Of a stretch of 64,000 bases of DNA, positions 10,514-22,148 are shown in pieces. The notes beneath the pieces are model-generated. The model was not told the origin of the DNA and ran no database searches. It was given only the letters and a program-made list of their open reading frames with translations. Numbering within the stretch: position 1 is the first letter of the stretch; every line of letters starts with the position of its first letter. Source of the DNA: Posidonia oceanica. Its lineage: Eukaryota > Streptophyta > Magnoliopsida > Alismatales > Posidoniaceae. The stretch spans positions 103,151,501 to 103,215,500 of the forward strand of contig JAZBRS010000026.1 of the NCBI GenBank assembly GCA_037176725.1, given 5' to 3'. A program made the translations under genes and the position numbers.

Positions 10514-13500
10514 TCAGAATGAAGAATCTGGCAAAGAGGAAGACTCATCAGTATGTGCAACAACAACTCTAGTGAGGTCGTCTTTCAGCTGACCAATCTC
10601 ATGTGCTACATCAACCATGGTGGGTCTCGTTGATGGGGAAAGCTGAGTGCACACAAGACCCAGCTCTATCAGCTCTACTATCACATCTCTCAACACATTG
10701 TCATTGCAGATGTAAGCTGTGTTGGTTGGCAACAATGGCGATGGCCTGGAAAGTGCTTCTTGAACTATGGGTTCTAGGTTACGTGGGTAGTGACTCTTCA
10801 CCCACTCCGGCAATGTTGATCCGTCTTGAAAGAGTATGTCGGTCGGTCGCTTTCCGGTGATCATCTCTAGTAGTAGAACCCCGAAGCTGTAGACATCTCC
10901 CTTGGGTGTAGGGTGCCCGCCCATGCCGTATTCTGTATGCCATTATGATGCATGCATGTATTAGTCTAGGTTGAGATGAAATAACGACACTGTTTTAAGA
11001 TGAAATAAGTCAAAACCCGGTCTTTAACAACAATCACACTAAGAAGTCTTGTGTTATTTGAAGTCTTATCTGAAATTTAGGTTGAGAGTTTGAAGAAAGA
11101 ATTATATAAGAAGTATTTCTTAACTATTTCAGATATAACTTGGAAGTTAAAAATAGACATATCTAAGAGAAGTAGGGATTTTTTTTCTCCTAACTTGTTC
11201 AAGTAGAGATTTTAAAGAAGCAAGACATTAGGTTTTCGGCTTTTAAGTTAAACGAAATTTAGTAATAAGAGCTACAACAATAGAAACATACCCTAATTAT
11301 GCATCATTAATTTGTTACACATACATATATACATACCCGGTGCAATGTAGCCGACGGATCCACACAAGAGCCCGGTGCTGGAGTTGTACATGGTCGTCGT
11401 TTCCGGAACCTCATCGCCGCCCCTCACCAGCCTTGCGATCCCGAAATCGGACAAGACGGCTGTCATATCTCCGTCGAGAAGAACATTGCTCGGCTTCAGA
11501 TCACAATGTACGACCCTAACAGGAGAGTAGTGGTGCAAGTACGCCATCCCTTCAGCCATATCACTAGCTATGTTTACAATTTGTATCAGGTTGAGATGCT
11601 GATCACCGGAATTCATCATGTCATGACGAGGATAAAGATGGCTCTCGAGGCTTCCATTCTCCATGAGTGGAAGAACGAAGGCCTTGAAATCAGGTCTACT
11701 GCATGTTGTGATTATTCTTATCAGGTTCCTATGTCTTGTCCTCTTGAGAACTTCACACTCCCTCTTGAAACTCCTGGACATGACCTCCCCACCCGACACT
11801 ACATCCAACACTTTCACTGCTATTCTTGTTTCATCTCGGAGTACACCTTTGTAGACACGTCCAAAGCTTCCTGATCCAATAAGGTTCGACCCATCGAAGC
11901 CTTCCGTGGCCATCACTAACTGCTGATAAGAAATCCGAGGATAATCCGGTCTCCCCTCTTGCTCTTCGTCATCGGCAGGATGGAAAAACGACATCACTAA
12001 TCTTAATCTCATGAGTAATGGGTAACCAAAAGTACACAAGAAGAAGGGTACTCCAATTAAGGTGAGAAGAACAGGTACCAGTATGATTATTGTTAAGTGG
12101 TGAACTCTTTTGGTTGAACATGGTTGCATCCCCAAGATTTCACCGCATAGACCAGTGTCACCCATGAATGAGTTCATATCAAGGGAAGCAAAAACCCCAT
12201 CATTAGAGACAAATCCAATGAACTCATTGAATGAGAGGTTCAACTGTTTGAGAGTTTTGGAGGCTTGGAAGGACTCTGGAATGATACCAATGAACTTGTT
12301 GGATGACACATCAAGCACTTCTATATAAGGCAATTCACCAATGGAGTTTGGAAGAGGACCACTGAAGCTATTACCAGAAAGGTTGAGATACTCGAGTGCA
12401 ATACAGCTGCCGAGTTGTGAAGGTATCATTCCAGTGAAGTTGTTGGATGACAAGTCCATAGCTATCACCATGTCCAACTTACTGAGCTCCAATGGCAGAG
12501 GTCCTTGCAGAGAATTGCTTGATAGATTCATGTACAAGGTCAGACTTCTCAACCCTGACACTTCTGTTGGAATCCCTCCTGTCAATTTGTTGTGAGATAG
12601 ATCAAGAATCTCCAAGTTGTTGCAGTTCTCAAGGCTTGGTGGAATTGTTCCTGAGAGCCCGTTCTTATGCAACAACAATCTTCTAAGCTGGGAGAGATTT
12701 GATAAAGCATCTGGAATAGGTCCAGAAAGTCCATTTCCGGATATGTCAAGTAGACCCAAGTGTAGAATTTCTCCAAAAGCAGAGGGGATCTCTCCTGTTA
12801 GAAAATTGTTGGACAAGTAGATTCTCTCTAGCTTCCTGAGCTGACCTATGTCTTGTGGGATCGAACCGTTCAAGAAATTATTGGATAGATTGAGGTAAGT
12901 CAAGTTGAGAAGATTAGAAATATTGGGAGGTATAGGACCATAAATTTGATTCTCCTCAAGGTGAAACTGAACAAGATTAACAGACAAATTCCCCACAATA
13001 GATGGCATCACTCCTCCAAGTCCATTCCCTGCAACTTCAAGCTCTTGCAACAACGGGCAACTACCAAGTGAAGCAAAAAAGGGCTCAAGATTAGTGTTAC
13101 CATCATGGCTGCTCATGTTGTTGTATGACAAGAACAAATATTGTAGATACGGCATCTTATCGACGATCCCGGCCGGCAACTCCCCGGTGAGAAAATTCGT
13201 TTCCATGTCTATCCACCTGATCCAAGTCGAATTCGACAGAGCAGGAGGGAACGAACCCACGAATGCATTCGACCACAGAAGAAGATACCTCAGGTCCTTC
13301 AGCTTGCAATGATTGCCCAAAGCAATTGCACCAGTGAGCGAGTTGTTCGACAAATCGACGTACTGCAAGGAGGTGCAGTTGCAAAGCAAGGACTCGGGAA
13401 GATTCCCACTGAGAAGATTGCCACGCAGGCTGAGATACTCCAGTCGACCCAGATCTCCAAGCTCGCTGGGAACAGGTCCTTCAAGCTTGTTAGAAAACAG

Positions 13501-13899
13501 GTTCAGCTGCCGCAGCCTCGACAGTCGACCGAAGTCCCTCGGTATCCTACCGGAAAAGAAGTTCCCGGAGAGGTCGAGAACAGCGAGGGAGGTGAGGTTG
13601 GAGAGAGAGGGGGAGATTGTGCCGGAGAGAGATCTGACGCTGAGGTCAATCTCCACAACCAGTTTCCTTGTTGAGTTGCACTGGACTCCTGTCCAGTTGC
13701 AGACGTGCATGGTGGAGTTCCAGTTGGAGAAAACTCCTTCCGGGTCCGAGGTGACACCAGCCATGAACGTGAGAAGTGAAGCTCTTTCTCGTTGCCCTTC
13801 TTGATCTGATGAGTGGGCAACGAGAACAAGTTGTAGTACCATGATTGCTGTGATCACCATGAACTTGTTCTTGCGTCTGCGTGGTCTGGCCATGGTCAT
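10514..13899 (-). CDS. LRR receptor-like serine/threonine kinase (non-RD), two exons
   Basis: Spliced product from 13899-11337 and 10932-10514: 2982 bases, 993 residues. It is a plasma-membrane receptor with an extracellular sensor and an intracellular kinase. Residues about 13-30 form a signal peptide. An N-terminal LRR cap (with CNWTGVQCN) is followed by about 20 leucine-rich repeats (about 80-575), a membrane span at about 602-624 and a kinase domain from about 673. Kinase motifs seen: glycine loop GSGSFGRV, catalytic Lys about 696, HCDLKPSN (about 798-805) and DFG (about 818-820). HCD instead of HRD makes it a non-RD kinase, a class common among plant immune receptors. The intron splits GYIAP from EYGMGGHP in phase 1. 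The product resembles proteins annotated like Arabidopsis At2g24130; ligand and function are unknown. ATG at 13899 has a weak context, and the ATG two codons on (ACCATGGCC) is better. No lesion was seen. Confidence 0.93.
10933..11336 (-). other. Intron of the receptor kinase gene
   Basis: The minus-strand donor is GTATGT (11336-11331) and the acceptor ends CATACAG (last base 10933). Removing these 404 bases restores the kinase frame exactly: GYIAP, then a Glu codon split as G and AA, then YGMGGHPTPKGDVYSFG. The exon-1 frame otherwise runs only about a dozen nonsense codons into the intron. Confidence 0.92.
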
Positions 13900-14323
13900 C
13901 GAAGAGAGGGAGCTAGAGAGTGAAAGAAGATGAGTTTGGAGAGATGGGAAAGAGCTTCACCACCTTGGTTTCTATTAAGGGTTGGGAATAGTGGTGTCTG
14001 CCAAACTGCCGTAAACAACTTGTTCATTTTGTCTTAGTGTGATGTTTTTTTTTTGCAAACGTCTTGTTGTGGTGTGGCACGTGAGAATGTGAGAAATGAA
14101 ATGACCAAAAAGGTAGAGGCGAAAGTGTTGGACTGTTGGTGGCGGACACATCGACTACTTAGGCACAAGTTGGGTTAAGTAGTGCGGTCTAATAGAAGAT
14201 TAATGTACAAGCAAGCACATAGTATTGGAGTTGGTGGCTTGTTAAGTTTTCTCAAGTAATATTGTTTATCTTATACTTTTATTTTATTTTTTTAGGGTTT
14301 GGGTTGCGAGTGAGGAGGATGTC
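13900..14323 (-). promoter_or_regulatory. Upstream region of the receptor kinase gene
   Basis: The first 70 bases above the start codon are CT-rich in the sense direction, as in many plant 5' leaders. A G-box core CACGTG lies at 14078-14083, about 180 bases upstream of the ATG. I saw no convincing TATA box. The outer limit is the LTR of the copia element at 14329, so only about 430 bases separate the gene from an old retrotransposon, which could influence its expression; that is inference. Confidence 0.4.
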
Positions 14324-14328
14324 TTTTA

Positions 14329-15356
14329 TGTTGGATATTTAATTAATCAGATTTAAGTTGGACTTAATTAAATCTATGATACTTGATTAAATAATGTTCA
14401 TGTTAAGTCCATCACGATGCCTTTGTTAATTAGGATTAAATATCTAGTAATAAGCCCAAAGGTGTAAGTCCAAGAGAAGAAATATTTTAGAGGGAAGTTC
14501 TATACATGAGTGTGGGTCATTAGTCTCATATTGGTGAATAGTAAAAAATTGAATGAACCTATATCTTAGGAGTCCTAGAACAATTGTTCACAAGAGCTTG
14601 GACAATGCATGAGTGACCACACACGCACGTGCGCACGCCAAGCTGAGCTCAGGCTCGGGCTCGGGCTTCGGGCTTCCAAGCTTTCGAGCTTAAGGTAATG
14701 GTCTCTAGGTACTTTTTGCACAAAATTACAATGGCTAAGCAAGGTTAATCGAGGTCTTACCTTAATTAATTTCGATTTGCCTATTGTTAGTCGTCAAACC
14801 GCGTCCTTCGGTGTTTCCAAACCACGTGCGACGCATCTTCAGAATCGTGGGTCATTAAGAGATTGGGGGGGGGGGGGGGGGGGGGCAAGGACGGTTACAT
14901 TACACTTTCTTTCTTGCGCTCTCTATTCGAGACTTTCCTCTTTTGGTTCTAATGCCGGTGATGACTCTATGTTCCCCGACAACGACCCTGAGACGAGTCT
15001 GTGGCGACTCTGCATCCCTCTCCGCTGACTGCTGTGCTACTTGAATCAACAGGTAACTAAGGTGTGATCGATGTGTAGACGAAAACCTGGTATGTTCTCT
15101 ATTTACTGTGATCATTTTATCCTTGGAGGAAAAGCGTGGAAACTCTGTGTACCGGTTGTGGGTCGTTATTTTCTCTAAGGCAAGTCCTTCGGGACAACTC
15201 GATCAGATAAGTTCTAACTCTGTTTCTCTATTTTGTTACTATTGCATGCATTGGTTGTTCATGGCATTTCCTGGATCTTACGTTATGGCTTTAATCGGCA
15301 TGTTAATCAATATAATTAATATGTATATTCATATAGTTCCATGTTTGGTTTCATCA
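14329..15356 (+). repeat. 5' LTR of the copia element
   Basis: 1028 bases matching 25000-25990. It contains a run of 21 Gs at 14865-14885 that the other LTR lacks. The end is set at CATCA because similarity to the right LTR stops there. Only about 27 bases separate the LTR from the gag start, and I could not recognise the usual initiator-tRNA primer-binding word in them. Confidence 0.85.
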
Positions 15357-15383
15357 ATCTTAGAGATAACAAACTTGCTTAAC

Positions 15384-16592
15384 ATGTCTAGTACTGTCTC
15401 GATTAGATTTAGGATAGACATGGTTGGAATGCCGGAGAAATTCTCCGGTCCTCACTTCAAACGTTGGCAACAACGTATGAAGATCTGGTCAACCATGTTA
15501 GGGTTGCTATCCTTTATAGAGTCTAATTGTCCTGAGCCAGATGCTTCTGACTCTAAAAGTGCAGAAAAAATTATTGAGTGGAAGGAGAGGGATCAATTGA
15601 CTCGTTGTTGTATACTGTCAGTACTGTCCGACGTGTTGATTGATGTATACTGTACCTCCTCCTCCTCAACGGCAAAGGTGCTTTGGGTTGCCCTGGATCG
15701 GAAATATAATACTGAGGACTAAGGTCTAAAGAAGTATTTTATTTCTAAGTTTTTGAAGTAGCAAATGGCTGAGGGCAAGTCGATGACCGAACAGGCTCAT
15801 GAATTTTTGTTCTTGTGTCATGGCCTTCAAAAGGTAGACATGAAGCTTCCTGAAAAATTTATTGTCATGTCAATCACTGAGAAATTTCCAAAGTCTTGGG
15901 AGGATTTCGATATGGATCTCAAGCACAAGAAGGAAAATTTGACCCTTGATGATCTTATGATTAACATAGCAATAGAGGAAGAACACAGGAGTAAGAAACA
16001 TGTGATGCCTGTAGAAAGCAACACTCGGATCAATGTGATAGTTGGTAACAAGCCAAGTAAAAATTAGAAAGGAAAATCAAAAACTAAAATTAAAGCAAAG
16101 GCCAAGATCCAGAAAAAATTCAGGAACAAACCATGCTGGATTTGTGATTAGGTTGAGCATTGAGCGAAGGAATGTCCGTCTAAGAAAGCTAAGTTACCTG
16201 GGACCACTGATGGAGTGCTGGTCAACATGGTGACCTCTGCTCTTGGAAACAATGACGGATATCTTACTGTAAAATTTAAACTCTTTACTATTTATGAACC
16301 GCATTACTGGATTGTTGACACTGGAGCTAATGTACATGTTTGCGCTGACAAGTCTCTGTTTGTGTCTTATCAGCCCGTCAGTGGGAGGACAGTGATGCTG
16401 GGGGACCTGACAACAACAGATGTGAAAGGCAAGGGTCGTATGGAATTGAAGTTTCCTTCTGGAAAGGTTTTGACTTTACACAAAGTCAGACATGTTCATA
16501 CGATATGCCGGAACATCCTGAGTGGTCCCATATTAGTTAAAGAGGGTTTTCGGTTAGATTGTAATGTAATAAAGTTATTGTTTCACATTTAA
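15384..16592 (+). pseudogene. copia gag and protease region, broken
   Basis: From ATG at 15384 one frame reads a copia-type gag (MPEKFSGPHFKRWQQRMKIW near 15430), which would form the virus-like particle. It continues to a zinc knuckle near 16134-16180 (CWIC, later AKEC) and the protease active site VDTGAN near 16315. Stops interrupt the frame at 15720 and 15762, before the knuckle at about 16065, and twice inside the knuckle (near 16149 and 16160). The region is in the normal position upstream of integrase. The frame is lost after about 16590. Confidence 0.85.
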
Positions 16593-17425
16593 GTACTGGT
16601 GTTTTTTATGGAAAAGGTTATTTGTGAGATGTTGAATATTTGTTTAAACTTGATGTTGAACATGTTAACAATGCATGCATGAATGATGATAATGTTCATT
16701 CTATCATTTATAATATTGAATCTTTTGATATTTGGCATGAACATTTAGAACATGTTAATTTTGATTCCCCAAAAAGAATGATGAATTTGAATATTATTTC
16801 TAGGGTTGCCATTGATAGGAAACACAAATGTGAAATATGTGTGCAGGCTAAACAGCCTAGGAAACCTTTTCATATGGTTGATAGAAAATTAGAAATACTT
16901 GATTTAGTACATACAGATGTTTGTGAATTTAATGGCATGATAACTAAGGATAATAAGAAATATTTCATCATGTTCTTTGATGATTGTAGTAGATACTGTT
17001 ACGTCTATTTATTGAAAAGTAAAGATGAGGCTCTTAATAAAATTTTAATGTATAAAAGTGTTGAAACACAAACTGGTAAAGTACTTAAAAGATTAAGATT
17101 TGATAGGAGTGGAGAATATACGTCTAACCTGTTTCAACAATACTATCAAAGTGCTAGTATTGTACATGAGGTGACGGCTCCTTATTCACTACAATCTAAT
17201 GAGATGGCAGAACGGAAAAATAAAATCCTGACAAATATTATAAATGTTTTACTACAAAGCTCTGGATTACCTACTTATATGTGGGGGGAAGCTTTAAATA
17301 CAGCTTACTATATTTTGAATAGAGTTCCCCATACGCATAAAGAAAGTAGTCCTTTTGAGCTTTGGAGAGGTCGCAAGTCAGTCTCAAATATCTCAAAGTG
17401 TGGAGGTGTCTTGCAAAAGTACTGA
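16593..17425 (+). pseudogene. copia integrase region, broken
   Basis: After a frameshift near 16590 the frame reads an integrase: zinc-binding part WHEHLEHVN and CEICVQAK (about 16730-16855), then the DDE core with HTDVCEF (about 16912) and a Glu-containing EMAERKNK segment (about 17200). Integrase would insert the cDNA into the genome. Its place upstream of reverse transcriptase defines Ty1/copia. The frame ends at a stop at 17425 and resumes elsewhere after about 17530. Confidence 0.85.
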
Positions 17426-17535
17426 TCCCAGAACACTAGAGAAAGAAATTGGGACTTAAAACAGTAGATGCTATATTTTTTGGTTATGTGGAAACTAGTT
17501 ATGCCTATAGATTCTTAGTCATAAGATCTGATGTT

Positions 17536-19446
17536 TTAGGCATAGATGTTAACACGATTGTAGAATTCCGTGATGTAACATTCTTTGAGAATGTGTTTCC
17601 CATGAAGACAGGTGTTCCTTAAAGTGTTTCTCCTGTAGATCCTACCCCTACTACTGGCTCCATTCCCGATTATGTGGAAAGGATGGCACATGTGGGGGGT
17701 GAATCTGATGGTATTATTTCTATACCAGATCAATCTGTGGAAACTACTGGGCCTAGGAGAAGTAAGAGAGCTAAGATATCCAAAGATCTTGGAAGTGACT
17801 TTATTACTTTCAACATGGAGAATGATCCTGTAACCTTCAAGCAAGCTATGGCTTCACCTGAAGCAAAGTTTTGGAAGGAATCTGTCAATAGTGAAATTCA
17901 ATTAATTGTCTCTAATGGGACATGGGAATTGGTTGATTTACCTCCTAGGTGTTCAACTGTTGGGTGTAAATGAATATTTAAGAAGAAACTGAATCCAGAT
18001 GAAACAATCAATAAGTATAAGGCAAGATTGGTTGCCAAGGGATTTACACAACAAGAGGGAATAGACTATTTTGATACCTATTCACCTGTTTCATGTGTTA
18101 CTACAATTAGAGTGCTTGTTGCACTAGCATCTATATATGATATCACCAATCATCAAATTGATGTAAAAATTGCATTTTTGCATAGTGATCTTCAAAAGGA
18201 GATTTATATGGATCAACCAGAAGGTTTTGTAGCTCGGGGGAATGAAAGAAAGGTGTGTAAACTTGTAAAGTCCTTGTATGGACTGAAACAAACCCCTAAA
18301 CTGTGGCATGAAAAGGTTGATCAAATCATACTATCTTTTGGCTTCAGTGTTAATAAGTCTGACAAGTATGTCTATTGCAAAAGTGTCAATGATGAATACA
18401 TTGTTCTATACCTATATGTGGATGATATACTATTGTTTGGATCTAACTTGAGTATTATTAATGAGACAAAGTAATTCTTATGTAGTAAGTTTGAAATGAA
18501 GGATATGGGTGTTGCTGATGTGATTTTAGGGCTTAAAATTACTAGGTTAGTTAATGGTATAGTTCTCTCTCAGTCTCATTATGTTGAGAAAACATTGGAG
18601 AGATTTGACTATACTACATGTAGATCTGTAAAGACTCCATATGACTCTTCAAAACCTTTGTTCAAGAATGAAAGTGGAATTCTTGTGTCTCAATTAAGAT
18701 ACTCACAGATCATTGGTAGTTTGATATATCTTGCAAATTACACAAGACCAGATATTTCATTTGCGGTATGTAAGTTAAGTAGATACACAAGCTGTCCAAA
18801 TAGAACCCATTGGAAGGCTTTGGATAGAGTACTTAAGTACTTGAAGGGAACAATTTCCCTTAGGCTGCATAATGGAAAACATCCTTCTGTCCTAGAATGG
18901 TATTGTGATGCTAGCTGGATAGTCTAGAACTCTGGAAGTAATGGGATTTCATGGTATGTATATACCTTGGGTAGCGGCTCTGTTGCCTGGAGGTCTAAGA
19001 AACAGACCATTTTGTCTCGATCTACATTTAAGGCAGAGTTGTGTGCTTTGGATGGAATTGGGATGGAAGTTGAATGGCTAAAGGAACTTATGTCTAGTTT
19101 ACCTATGGTAAAGAAGCCGCTTCCTGCAATCTCAGTACATTGTGATAGCATGACAACAATTGCTAAAATCAAAAGCTCCAAGTACAATCAAAAGCGAAGG
19201 AGACACATTCAAGTCAGACTAAAGTTTGTAAGGGAGCTTGTCTCTGATGGAATTATAGCTGTAGACTTTATTGGTCCCAAAGATAACCCAGCCGATCCAC
19301 TAACTAAGGGTCTAGCTTTAGCCTTAGTTCAGAAATCCAGGCTGGGGATGGGACTGAAACCCACTAGGGATTTACAGGCAGCAGCAAGCCAACCTATCAA
19401 AGTGGAGATCCCACAAAGTAGCTTCAATTTGGTAGTTGTTAGCTAA
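17536..19446 (+). pseudogene. copia reverse transcriptase and RNase H region, broken
   Basis: One frame carries the linker, then the reverse transcriptase from about 17820, with KARLVAKGFTQQEG near 18020 and the catalytic YVDDI near 18415, and RNase H with the motif SRSTFKAELCAL near 19015. Stops occur near 17620, 17970, 18472 and 18925. The last ten bases of the open frame (19437-19446) belong to the LTR of the nested element. Without that insertion the frame would run into 24510 and end soon after, so little coding sequence was displaced. Confidence 0.87.
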
Positions 19447-20577
19447 ATTAGCTTCATCTCGTTTTTGATGATAACAAAATATACATGTGTACTAATCCTT
19501 CTTAATAGGTTAAGGAAGAGTTCTTATGGACCTTTGAAAAAGAAAAAGGCGAAATTGACTAGAATGAATCAATGTGGCAAATTCAAGACGACTTAAGTCA
19601 TTCTTAAGTCAAATCATTTGAAGATTGGAGATCAAGTTCTTATTGTAATTGTACTTCATGTAAATGTAATTTGTTGTATTCTAAGAACTTATAATAATCT
19701 CCCAAATACCCCCATAGGGCCTTAGGAAAATAATCAAAGCCCTAAAGCCGGTCATTCATTGAAAACATTAAGAAATAAGGAACAATGCACATTTCAGCAT
19801 ATCGAATAATTTCGGTTTACCGAAATCTGGGCTTACAGGATTCACAACCAAGAACCAATTCGGCATACAGAAATATTTTCTGTCTACCGAATTACCCGTT
19901 TGTTGTGAATAACTGTGAGTCATTCGTCATACCGAATGGATTTCAGTCTACCGAATGACTAGCTGTTGGAGGAACATTGTAGTCATTAGACACACACTTC
20001 CTACCCATTTTCTCTATATATAGGCACCCTCCTTTGACACAAAAAGCAACCCTTCTCTAGTACTTCAAGAGCTACCTATTGAGAGTTGTTTTTAAGCCTT
20101 TCCCATCATATTTCTTCAAGTTTAGCAAGAGAATCCCAATTCCATTCCCAATCTACTGTTGCTCAATTGTGTATTTGGGAGAGATAAAAAGAGTTAGAGT
20201 TGTAGTCTTCTTTTTCATCTAGTGTAAAAGCTTCTCCGGTTGTAAGAAGGAAAAGCCGCGGTTTTTACGGAGTCTTGGCGAGGGTTTCATCAAGAGGTGT
20301 AGAAACAGGACTTGGCCCAGAATCAAGATCGGATAGAGAAATTCTCGAGGGGTTCTCAAATAGTGGACTAAGCCAGGAATGCCAAACCACTATAAGTATA
20401 ATGTGTTCTCAATTTCTCTCATCTCCTTCTTTGCATGCTTATAGTTTAATCTTCAACTTCATTACTTTAATCATTTCACTTATTATTAGCTTGTATTTGT
20501 TTAACAAGTTTTTAAATTACCTATTATTTTCAAATTCTCTATTCACCTCCCTCTAGAGAAGCTTATAGATCCTTACA
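19437..20577 (+). repeat. Left LTR of the TR-GAG-like element
   Basis: 1141 bases beginning TGTTAGCTAAATTAGC and ending CCTTACA. A cluster of near-palindromic words related to TTCGGTNTACCGAA lies at about 19795-19965. A TATA-like CTCTATATATAGGCA lies near 20012, where an LTR promoter is expected. Confidence 0.88.
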
Positions 20578-20578
20578 A

Positions 20579-20590
20579 TTGGTATCAGAG
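20579..20590 (+). other. Primer-binding site of the TR-GAG-like element
   Basis: The sequence TTGGTATCAGAG starts two bases after the LTR end. It is complementary to the 3' end of plant initiator tRNA-Met, the usual primer of Ty1/copia reverse transcription. Confidence 0.85.
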
Positions 20591-20630
20591 TCTTGTTTAT
20601 CTAGGTTTAGATTTAACCATTTTCTAGATT

Positions 20631-22148
20631 ATTGCTTCATCTTCATCAAACACTAGCATTATAAAGGGTCAATGCATATATAGACCACCATTCTTTGATG
20701 GTAACAATTATAACTATTGAAAATGTAGAATGGTAATATATCTTAAATCTATCAATCTTGATTTATGGAATGTAGTTGTAAATGGATATACTTCTAGTAA
20801 AAAGAATTATAATGAGTGGAATGAAAATAAAAAGAATTTAGCTACATTAGATGCTAAGGGGTTAAATATTTTATTTTGTGCTATAAATGAAGAACAATTT
20901 AATCATATTTCTAATTGTAGCACATCTCATGAAGCTTGGCATGTTTTAGAAGTCACTTATGAGGGAACAAGTCAAGTCAAAGAGACTAAAATCAATATAC
21001 TTGTTCATAAGTATGAAATGTTTAAAATGAAACCATATGAATCTATTGGTGATATGTTTACAAGATTCAATGAGATTACTAACAGTTTGCAATCTCTTGG
21101 TAAATGTTACTCTCAAAGCGATTTAGTTAGAAAGATTTTTAGATCTCTTACTTCAGATTGGAAGAAGAAAACCACCGTAATTGAAGAAGCAAAAGATTTC
21201 TCAACATATTCTCTAGAAAGTTTCATAGGAAATCTTACTTCCTATGAAGTTAAAATGAAGGAGAAGGAACTTGAAGATGCTCCAAAGAAGAAGAGTATTG
21301 CTTTTAAGGCCTTTATCGAGTCAGATGATTCGGATCTAGAGAAAGATCTTGCTCTCATTACTCACAAGTTCAAGAAATTTTTAAAGGAAGGAAGATCTCA
21401 AAAGAAGTGGCATAAGAGTTCAAACAAGAAGGACAAAAGAAAAATCAAGAAAAAGAGGACTCTTTAAGCAACATGGGATGATAGTGACTCTTCAATCGAT
21501 GAAGAAATCTCATCCAATAGGGAAGTAGCTCACATGTACTTCATGGCAAAATCTAGTGAGATATCATCTTTAGATAATGTTGATGATTTTTCCATAGATG
21601 AATTACTTGATGCTTTTAATGATCTTTATTTGAAATATAAATCTTTAAATGTTAAATGCAAAAGTTTAAACAAAAGCTTTGTTGATATATCTCTTAAAAA
21701 AGAAATGATTTCAAATGAAAGTGATGAATTGAGAAGTAGGAATAAAGCATTTGAAATAGAAAATGAGATTTTGAAAAATGAATTGAACATCATGAAATGC
21801 AAAATTGATGTTTTAGAAAATGACACTGCATCATTGAAAATCAAAAGTAAAAATTTGCTTAATGATGTTGGTAAGTTTATAATTAAAAAGAAAACTCTTA
21901 ATGTGAGAAAGTATAGAAGTGAAAATGTGTATAAAAATGTTATTCCTTATGAAAATGCTTTTGTTAGAATTAAAAACAATGAAAAATATAAATTTGTTAT
22001 TAAAAAAATGGAAAATGGAAGATGGATTCCAAAAGTCAAAAATAGTTGGATTTCTAATATTAACACATTTGAAACCAAGGTAAAATGGATACCAAAATCT
22101 TTATTTGTTTCAAGTGGTATAAGTGTTTGTGGGCACCTTAGGTTGTGA
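20631..22148 (+). pseudogene. copia-type gag of the TR-GAG-like element, broken
   Basis: The frame begins at an ATT codon (20631) where related gags start with Met. It reads PPFFDGNNYNY, then a stop near 20718 where a Trp is expected, then a UBN2-type gag core (20730-21300, for example EAWHVLEVTYEG). The basic tail is followed by a stop at 21465. The same frame continues (21534-22148) as an acidic and coiled-coil-like segment with DSDSSIDEEISS-type sequence, ending in a WIPK-containing tail. The product would assemble particles with a helper's enzymes. I found no CCHC zinc knuckle, which full-length relatives usually carry, so that part seems deleted. Confidence 0.82.

Noticed and set aside
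13313..13804. 163-codon plus-strand frame over the receptor kinase exon, and similar antisense frames
   Set aside because: They are shadows of the leucine-rich repeat coding sequence on the opposite strand.
14777..15115. Short open frames in the copia LTR
   Set aside because: They cover non-coding LTR sequence including the G-run and have no domain.
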